A stretch of DNA of 64,000 bases from Hansschlegelia plantiphila (GTDB lineage Bacteria; Pseudomonadota; Alphaproteobacteria; Rhizobiales; Methylopilaceae), in contig NZ_BSFI01000002.1 in the NCBI RefSeq assembly GCF_027922265.1, positions 248,001 through 312,000 on the forward strand, written 5' to 3'. A program made the position numbers and the translations under genes. Shown here in pieces: positions 58,676 to 64,000 of the stretch (within the stretch, counting starts at the first letter, position 1; each line of letters starts with the position of its first letter). The notes under the pieces are model-generated. The model was not told the origin of the DNA, did not search any database, and was given only the letters and a program-made list of their open reading frames with translations.

Positions 58676-58873
58676 TCAGCCTCCCTGCCGGGGCGCGACG
58701 ATTTCGATCCGGTCGCCGTCATGCAGCGTTTGAAGCGGCCGCGCCCCGGCGGGCACGAAGGCGCCGTTCACCGCGGTCGCGACGACCGCGTCTGCGTAAT
58801 CGAGGACTGCGAGAGCTCCTGCGAGATCGCTCGCCTCCACCTCAAGCGGTGAGCCGTTGACGATCAGCTTCAT
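58676..58873 (-). CDS. thiS: sulfur carrier protein ThiS
   Basis: A 65-residue ubiquitin-like protein, [20 protein letters not shown] at the start and [13 protein letters not shown] at the end. The terminal Gly-Gly is the site of adenylation and thiocarboxylation. It donates sulfur to ThiG. Its start overlaps the thiO coding end by 32 bases. Confidence 0.93.
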   Translation of the reverse strand: MKLIVNGSPLEVEASDLAGALAVLDYADAVVATAVNGAFVPAGARPLQTLHDGDRIEIVAPRQGG

Positions 58874-59843
58874 CAGGGGTCTCCAGCATGTCGAACACGG
58901 CCGCCGCCGCCTCGCCGGCCAACGCCGGCGAGAGCAGGAATCCGTGACGGTATAGCCCGTTCAGGCGGAGCACGCGGCCGTCCCGGACGACGCGCGGCAG
59001 GTTGTCTGGGAAAGCCGGGCGGACATCGGCGCGGGTCTCGACGATCTCGGCTTCGCCAAAGGCGGGATGCAGGGCATAGGCGCCGTTCAGCAGATCGACC
59101 GCGGAGCGGGCCGTCACGCCGCCGCGCGCGGCGCTTTCGATCATCGTGGCGCCGACCATGAACAGGCCGTCGGCCCTCGGCACGACATAGAGCGGGATGC
59201 GCGGATGCAGCAGACGGACCGGGCGGGAGAGCGAGACTTCGCTCGTCCGCAGCAGCAGCATCTCGCCGCGGACGCCGCGCAGGTCATCGAGGTCGCGGCG
59301 GGCGACGAACCCCCGACAGTCGAGAACCGCGTCGGAGTCGATCTCCTCGGGGTTGGCCGTCACGCCGAAACGGATGGGAACGCCGAGTTCGCCGAGCCGG
59401 GCGGCGAGGGCCTGGAGCGCTCTCCGCGGGTCGAGATGGCCTTCCTCGCGAAAGAACAGGCCGGCGTCGAAGCGGCCTTCGAGGTCGGGTTCGAGCGCCC
59501 CGATCTCCGCTCCATCGATGCGCTCGAAGCGTTCGGTGCGCTGGGCGAAACGGGCGAGCTCGGCGGCATCGCGGCGCGGAGCGACGACAAGCGTGCCGTT
59601 TTGCTCGACCCCGCCGATATGCTTCGGCCACCAAACCAGCGCGGCCTCCCCGCGGACCGCGACGTCCTGCTCTGCGCTCTCGCGCTCGCACCATGGCGCC
59701 AGCATGCCGCCGGCCGCCCACGAGCATGCGCGTTCGCCGATCGCCAAGCCGCGTTCGAGAATCTCGACCGCGACGCCCCGTTCGGCGAGTTCGACTGCTG
59801 CGACGAGGCCGGCGACGCCGGCGCCGACGATGGTGACGCGCAT
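58842..59843 (-). CDS. thiO: glycine oxidase ThiO
   Basis: A 333-residue FAD enzyme. The dinucleotide fold reads MRVTIVGAGVAGLVAAVELAERG, followed by SWAAGGMLAPW, DCRGFVARRDLDDLRGVRGEM and a C-terminal LNGLYRHGFLLSPALAGE that contacts FAD. It oxidises glycine to dehydroglycine for thiazole synthesis. The ATG at 59843 has GGGAGGA upstream and was preferred to a TTG six bases earlier. It is the first gene after the TPP riboswitch. Confidence 0.93.
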   Translation of the reverse strand: MRVTIVGAGVAGLVAAVELAERGVAVEILERGLAIGERACSWAAGGMLAPWCERESAEQDVAVRGEAALVWWPKHIGGVEQNGTLVVAPRRDAAELARFAQRTERFERIDGAEIGALEPDLEGRFDAGLFFREEGHLDPRRALQALAARLGELGVPIRFGVTANPEEIDSDAVLDCRGFVARRDLDDLRGVRGEMLLLRTSEVSLSRPVRLLHPRIPLYVVPRADGLFMVGATMIESAARGGVTARSAVDLLNGAYALHPAFGEAEIVETRADVRPAFPDNLPRVVRDGRVLRLNGLYRHGFLLSPALAGEAAAAVFDMLETPDEADRQRLTA

Positions 59844-59931
59844 GCCCAAATCCTCCCTCGGCCAACGCCGCGAGACGGTCCGGAGATGATGGCTGAACGA
59901 ACGGCTGCGGCGTCGGGGACGCCCGCGGAAA

Positions 59932-60035
59932 GCCCCGTTCCTTCGCCGGCATGACCCGGATCAGGTTCAAAGGGTTCGGCTTGTTAAGCCGTCTCAGCCC
60001 TTTCAGGCACCCCTCGGACTGCCGAAACAGTGGGG
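59932..60035 (-). promoter_or_regulatory. TPP riboswitch (THI element)
   Basis: On the minus strand the leader reads GAGGGGTGCC, then GGGCTGAGA, then ACCCTTTGAACCTGATC and CGGGTCATGCCGGCGAAGGAA. These are the conserved blocks of the thiamine pyrophosphate aptamer, including CUGAGA and the ACCUGAUC/GGGU core. CCCC at 60035-60032 pairs with GGGG at 59936-59933 to extend P1, enclosing a small extra hairpin. About 90 bases lie between aptamer and thiO, room for a ribosome-masking or terminating platform. TPP should shut off thiOSGE. Confidence 0.95.
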
Positions 60036-60060
60036 TTCGCGACCGTGGCTGTCAATGCGA

Positions 60061-60416
60061 GAGCGTGATCCGCGGCGCTCAAGTCGCAGCTTTCGAGACC
60101 TTCGCGCAGACCGTTCCGGCCGGTCATCGCGACAATCATTTCGTGGACCTCTCAGAGATTGCAGTGGATCTTGATGGACGACCGTCGGACTTCGCTCGGG
60201 CGACGCCCGGCTATCGCCACGACGAGGCGTTCCGCCCTAAACCTCGGCGAAGCAGCCGACGTTCCTGGCTAGGATGAGACCTATCAACGCTCGCCGACAG
60301 TTGATGTTCGAACGAATCTAATCTTTCGATGGTTGATTGCGGTCCATGAACGTCGAGTTTAGACGTCCTCCCCTCGGCCGGAACCGTGTAAAGCCCGGCG
60401 CGTCGGGAGACGCTTG
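60061..60416. other. intergenic region, 356 bp
   Basis: This stretch lies between the divergent thiamine operon leader and the siderophore-interacting protein gene. It should hold promoters for both. No Fur-like box, repeat or small gene was convincing. A frame at 59951-60277 overlaps the riboswitch and is not coding. Confidence 0.4.
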
Positions 60417-61487
60417 ATGACGCGACTCGTATCGGAAGCCGACATAGCGCTCGACGACCCGTCCGCGCTCGCCTCGGCGCTTATCGGCCACATGCTCGAA
60501 CACGACGTGGTGTGCGAAACCCGTGACGCCTGCACCTTCGCCGACCTCGGCATCGGATCCGGCGTGCTTGAGCCGACGGAAACCGTGCTCAAGATCCGCG
60601 TCGAGGCCGCGGACCTCGGCGCGCTGGAGTCGCTGCGCTTGTTCATTTCCTCGCATGTTCTTGAGTTCGCGGACGAGCCGGAGCCGGCGATCGTCTGGCG
60701 CGGGAACCTGACGAACGGACCGACGCTGGCGAATTTCCGCGAGGTGCGTCTGAAATCCGCCGTCGACCTTACGCCGCGAATGAAGCGGCTGACTTTCGCG
60801 GGCGACGACGTCGCCCGCTTCGCCTCCGACGAGGAGATCCATGTCCGGCTGTATTTTCCCCCGGCTGGACTGGCCGTTCCCGAATGGCCGCGACCGGGAG
60901 ATGACGGCCGAATCGTCTGGCCCGCGGAGGAGCGCCGGCCGGCGGTGCGCTATTACACCGTGCGGCGTGTCGATCTCGACGTCGGCGAGATCGAAATCGA
61001 TTTTCTGATGCATGAGGACGCCGGTCCGGGCGCGGCTTTCGCCGCCGAGGCCGTTTCTGGCGCGCTCTGCGGCATGGCGGGTCCCGTCGGCCGAATGGCG
61101 CCGCAGGCGTCATGGACCCTGCTGGCTGGCGACGAGACCGCTCTGCCAGCGATCGCGCGCATGCTGGAGAGGATGCCGCCCGACGCGCGCGGACTTGCGC
61201 TGATCGAGGTGCAGGACGCCACCGATGAACTGCCGCTCGCCGCGCCGTCTGGAATGGACCTCCGATGGCTGCATCGGGCGCCTGCCCATGCGGGGGAGAC
61301 CTCGCTGTTGCTCGATGCGATCCGGGCCGCGCCGATGCCCGCGGCTGAGGACGTCTATGCGTGGGTGGCCTGCGAGTTCGGATCGGCCAAGGAGATCCGG
61401 CAGTATTTGCGTTCAGAACGCGGGCTCGCGCGCGACCGGCATCAGGTGGTCGGCTACTGGGAGCGCGAGCCGTCGCGTGCGGCGTGA
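60417..61487 (+). CDS. siderophore-interacting protein with DUF2218 domain
   Basis: A 356-residue cytosolic protein. Residues 1-95 resemble DUF2218 (LIGHMLEHDVVCETRDACTFADLGIGSGVLEPTETVLKIRVEA). Residues 110-350 form a flavin-binding siderophore-interacting domain with VDLTPRMKRLTFAGDDVARF, the flavin motif RPAVRYYTVRRVD, and a C-terminal NAD(P)H-type half ending VGYWEREP. Such proteins reduce ferric siderophores to release iron. The fusion is typical of Rhizobiales. GGAGA precedes the ATG. It may help supply iron for the iron-dependent DMFases, though it lies far from them. Confidence 0.9.
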   Translation: MTRLVSEADIALDDPSALASALIGHMLEHDVVCETRDACTFADLGIGSGVLEPTETVLKIRVEAADLGALESLRLFISSHVLEFADEPEPAIVWRGNLTNGPTLANFREVRLKSAVDLTPRMKRLTFAGDDVARFASDEEIHVRLYFPPAGLAVPEWPRPGDDGRIVWPAEERRPAVRYYTVRRVDLDVGEIEIDFLMHEDAGPGAAFAAEAVSGALCGMAGPVGRMAPQASWTLLAGDETALPAIARMLERMPPDARGLALIEVQDATDELPLAAPSGMDLRWLHRAPAHAGETSLLLDAIRAAPMPAAEDVYAWVACEFGSAKEIRQYLRSERGLARDRHQVVGYWEREPSRAA

Positions 61488-61605
61488 CCGCCGCGGGCCT
61501 GGGGCTTAGCACTGGACAGCGCCTGACTTTTGCTCTTCACGTGCCGGGCGGGGCGCACGGCGCGACGATGGCGCGTGCAGACAGGACGACCGGAGGCGGG
61601 CGGCG

Positions 61606-62250
61606 ATGCTGGGACTGTTTCGGCGATTGATGCCGAAGGAGGAAGGTTTCTTCGATCTGTTCGAGCGGCATTCTCGCACGCTCGTCGCGGGCGCGGAGGC
61701 GATGCAGGGTCTGCTCGAAGGCGGAGATCGCGTTCCGAGCTTCTGTGAGGAGATCGTCCGGCGCGAGAACGAGGCCGACGACATCACCCGAGAGGTGCTG
61801 CTGACCGTCCGGCGCAGCTTCATCACGCCCTTCGACCGCGGCGATATCAAGGACCTGATCCAGTCGATGGACGACGCGATCGACCAGATGAACAAGACCG
61901 CCAAGGCGATCACGCTCTATGAGGTCAGAACCTTCGACCCGCTGATGCGCGAGATGGGCGTCACTGTCCTGGAAGCCGCCAAACTAACCGCAGAGGCTAT
62001 TCCTCTGCTCAGTTCGATCAGCAAGCACCAGACACGCATCGGCGAGCTTACGGAGAAGATCACGCGCGTCGAGGGCCGATCCGACGACCTGCACGACGCG
62101 GGCCTGAAAAAGCTGTTCCAGGAGTGTGGCCGCACCAACGCGATGGAATATTTCATCGGCGCCGAGATCTATGGCCACCTTGAGGACGTCGTGGACCGGT
62201 TCGAGGACGTCGCGAACGAGATCAGCGGCATCGTGATCGAGAACGTCTGA
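61606..62250 (+). CDS. DUF47/PhoU-like protein paired with Pit transporter
   Basis: A 214-residue helical protein: MLGLFRRLMPKEEGFFDLFERHSRTLV, ENEADDITREVLLTVRRSFITPFDRGDIKDLIQSMDDAIDQM and RTNAMEYFIGAEIYGHLEDVVDRFEDVANEI. This is the Pit-accessory (TIGR00153/DUF47) pattern. It likely binds metal ions and gates phosphate uptake by the neighbouring permease. The stop is six bases before pit, implying cotranscription. Confidence 0.94.
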   Translation: MLGLFRRLMPKEEGFFDLFERHSRTLVAGAEAMQGLLEGGDRVPSFCEEIVRRENEADDITREVLLTVRRSFITPFDRGDIKDLIQSMDDAIDQMNKTAKAITLYEVRTFDPLMREMGVTVLEAAKLTAEAIPLLSSISKHQTRIGELTEKITRVEGRSDDLHDAGLKKLFQECGRTNAMEYFIGAEIYGHLEDVVDRFEDVANEISGIVIENV

Positions 62251-62255
62251 GCGCG

Positions 62256-63263
62256 ATGACCGACGTCGCCGTCCTTGCGCTGCCGTATCTTATCGGCCTG
62301 ATCGTCGTCGCCCTGGCGTTCGATTTCCTGAACGGACTGCACGACGCCGCGAACTCGATCGCGACGATCGTCTCGACCCGCGTTCTTGCGCCGCGCTATG
62401 CCGTGATGTGGGCGGCTTTCTTCAACTTCATCGCCTTCATGTTCTTCGGCCTGCACGTCGCGCAGACCATCGGCACCGGAATCGTCGAGGCCGGCGCGAT
62501 CGATCCGCGCGTGATCTTCTCGGCCCTCGTCGGCGCGATCGGGTGGAACATCGCGACCTGGATGCTCGGCATCCCGTCGAGCAGCTCGCATGCGTTGATC
62601 GGCGGTCTTGTGGGCGCTGCGACCGCCAAGGGCGGCGTCGGCGTGATCCTGTGGGGCGGCCTTTCGAAGACGGCGGCCGCGATCGTTCTGTCGCCGCTGG
62701 TCGGTTTCCTGCTCGCGCTCACGCTCGTGCTGCTGGTCTCTTGGCTCGTCGTGCGCCAGACGCCGTTCGCAGTCGACCGCTTGTTCCGCATTCTCCAGTT
62801 CTTTTCCGCGTCGCTCTATTCGCTCGGCCACGGCGGCAACGACGCGCAGAAGACGATGGGGATCATCGCGGTGCTGCTCTACAGCCAGGGCTATCTCGGC
62901 GGCGAGTTTCACATTCCGCTGTGGGTTGTGCTGTCCTGCCAGGCGGCGATGGCGCTCGGCACGCTCTGCGGCGGCTGGCGGATCGTGCACACGATGGGCT
63001 CGAAGATCACCCGGCTGAACCCGATGCAGGGCTTCTGCGCGGAAGCCGGCGGCGCGATCACGCTGTTCGCAGCGACCTGGCTCGGCGTGCCGGTCTCGAC
63101 CACGCACACCATCACGGGCGCGATCGTCGGCGTCGGCGCGGCGCGGCGCACTTCGGCGGTGCGCTGGGCGGTGGCCAGCAACATCGTGGTCGCCTGGGTC
63201 GTCACGCTCCCCGCCGCCGCGCTGATCGCCGCGGCGTGCTACGCGCTGACCTCGGCGTTCTGA
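62256..63263 (+). CDS. pit: low-affinity inorganic phosphate transporter, Pit family
   Basis: A 335-residue inner-membrane transporter with about ten segments. The two PD001131 signatures are present: FDFLNGLHDAANSIATIVSTRVL near the start and LGHGGNDAQKTMGIIAVLL in the second half. GVPVSTTHTITGAIVGVG forms the second-repeat loop. It imports phosphate as a metal-phosphate complex with protons. It is convergent with the hydrolase gene 12 bases downstream. Confidence 0.95.
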   Translation: MTDVAVLALPYLIGLIVVALAFDFLNGLHDAANSIATIVSTRVLAPRYAVMWAAFFNFIAFMFFGLHVAQTIGTGIVEAGAIDPRVIFSALVGAIGWNIATWMLGIPSSSSHALIGGLVGAATAKGGVGVILWGGLSKTAAAIVLSPLVGFLLALTLVLLVSWLVVRQTPFAVDRLFRILQFFSASLYSLGHGGNDAQKTMGIIAVLLYSQGYLGGEFHIPLWVVLSCQAAMALGTLCGGWRIVHTMGSKITRLNPMQGFCAEAGGAITLFAATWLGVPVSTTHTITGAIVGVGAARRTSAVRWAVASNIVVAWVVTLPAAALIAAACYALTSAF

Positions 63264-63275
63264 TCGCTCGACGGC

Positions 63276-64000
63276 TCAGGGAAGCGGTCCGGTCACCCGG
63301 CTGAGGAAGTCGAGCAGCGCGGGATAATAGGTCTCCGGCGCCTCGTAGAACGGCATGTGGCTCGCGTTGGGGATGACCTTCAGCTCCGCGTTCTGCAGCG
63401 CAAGCTTCATCTTCAGCGCGCCGGCGGGGGTGAACTCGTCGTGCGCGCCGCAGGTGATCAGCGTCGGAACGGGAATTCGCCAGAGGTCGCCGAGCCTGCT
63501 CCAGTCCTTCAGGTTGCCGGTGTAGTGGAACTCGTTCGGCCCCTGCATCTCGCGATAGGGGCCCTGGTTCCAGTCCGCCAGCGATCTCATGACCGGCGCG
63601 GGCCACTGGCCGAGGCGGCAGACGTGCCGATAGTTCAGCAGGGTTATCGCTGCCTGGTATTCCGGGTGGTCGTAGGAGCCTTCCGCCTCGTGCCGCTGCA
63701 TCATCGCGACGGTCTCGGAGCCGAGCGCTGCGCGGAGCCGGTCAAGCTCGGCGATCGAGGCCGGCATGTCGGCCACCGTGTCCTCGAGTATCAGGCTCTT
63801 CAGCTCGTCGGGGTAGGCGAGGGCGTACTCGATGCCGAGCCAGCCGCCCCAGGAGTGGCCGAGCAGATGGACCTTCCCGAGGTTCAGGGACTGCCGGACC
63901 GTCTCGGTCTCCGCGACGTAGCGGGAGATGTTCCAGAGCGACGGATCGGTCGGCCGATCCGATTCTCCGCAGCCGAGCTGGTCGAAGGCGACGACCCTGT
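63276..64000 (-). CDS. proline iminopeptidase-type alpha/beta hydrolase (N-terminus outside window)
   Basis: The minus-strand frame is open from base 64000, giving at least 240 residues of the C-terminal part. It contains RVVAFDQLGCGESDRP, the nucleophile elbow LLGHSWGGWLGIEYAL, the acid in CGAHDEFTPAG and the histidine in NASHMPFYE. These are features of the prolyl-aminopeptidase (S33) family. It cleaves N-terminal proline or related amides in the cytosol. A GTG at 63776 is an internal codon, not the start. Confidence 0.9.
   Translation of the reverse strand, partial: RVVAFDQLGCGESDRPTDPSLWNISRYVAETETVRQSLNLGKVHLLGHSWGGWLGIEYALAYPDELKSLILEDTVADMPASIAELDRLRAALGSETVAMMQRHEAEGSYDHPEYQAAITLLNYRHVCRLGQWPAPVMRSLADWNQGPYREMQGPNEFHYTGNLKDWSRLGDLWRIPVPTLITCGAHDEFTPAGALKMKLALQNAELKVIPNASHMPFYEAPETYYPALLDFLSRVTGPLP

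Noticed and set aside
1..64000. CRISPR arrays, insertion sequences, prophage genes, rRNA operons and integrase/attachment sites
   Set aside because: None was seen on either strand. The tRNA genes at 5.6-6.1 kb are intact, with no integrase or repeated tRNA end nearby.

Overview
This 64 kb window is GC-rich chromosomal DNA from an alphaproteobacterium, most likely a methylotrophic member of the Rhizobiales (Hyphomicrobiales). That placement is an inference. It rests on the gene families seen (NDUFS4-like Complex I accessory protein, thiOSGE order behind a TPP riboswitch, a PQQ precursor peptide gene, NorQ/NorD-type proteins, duplicated ureases) and on the C1/amide diet the genes imply. No rRNA, CRISPR array, phage or insertion sequence was seen. 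Two tRNA genes (Arg-TCT, Pro-TGG) lie near 5.6-6.1 kb.

Layout. 0-6.1 kb: housekeeping and miscellaneous genes (truncated RpfF-like crotonase, PhyH-type oxygenase, glyoxalase I, sirtuin, double cold-shock protein, small membrane and secreted proteins, orphan BrnA-like protein, tRNAs). 6.3-9.5 kb: amiC-amiR-amiE, an aliphatic amidase system whose amiE leader carries an intrinsic terminator and an ANTAR-type hairpin. 9.5-14.6 kb: urease cluster I (ureE-F-AB fusion-C-G-D). 14.6-21.4 kb, minus strand: response regulator, soluble hybrid kinase, a binding-protein-like sensor without signal peptide, then a MoxR/VWA (NorQ-NorD-like) pair. 21.9-29.5 kb: a five-component amide-type ABC transporter running into an N,N-dimethylformamidase (DMFase); its LivM permease is fused in frame to the DMFase small subunit. 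29.9-40.1 kb: a second transporter, FmdDEF/Urt-like, followed by a second DMFase (separate small and large subunits), a degenerate Rieske-oxygenase-like protein, a Sel1 protein and a small unknown. 40.4-42.3 kb: TorF-like outer-membrane protein and a LuxR-type regulator. 42.4-47.2 kb, minus strand: a third transporter (urtABCDE-like). 47.5-53.6 kb: HupE/UreJ nickel permease and urease cluster II (ureA-B-C-E-F-G-D). 53.6-64 kb: LicD-like protein, pqqA, cystathionine beta-lyase, thiamine operon, siderophore-interacting protein, low-affinity phosphate uptake, and a truncated proline iminopeptidase.

How it fits together. About 41 kb (6.3-47 kb and on to 53.6 kb) looks like one island for living on small amides. 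DMF would be hydrolysed by the two DMFases to dimethylamine and formate. Formamide and acetamide would be hydrolysed by AmiE, and urea by the two ureases with their nickel supply. Three ABC transporters of the amide/urea type would import the substrates. Two different sensing schemes use periplasmic-binding-protein folds kept in the cytosol: AmiC with the antiterminator AmiR, and the sensor/kinase/regulator trio. Identical 17-bp palindromes (CTAGAT-N5-ATCTAG) stand upstream of both DMF-type transporter operons, suggesting co-regulation.

The most novel item is the LivM-DMFase small subunit fusion, which would place DMF hydrolysis on the inner face of its importer. All functions are inferred from sequence patterns read by eye; no database search was run.
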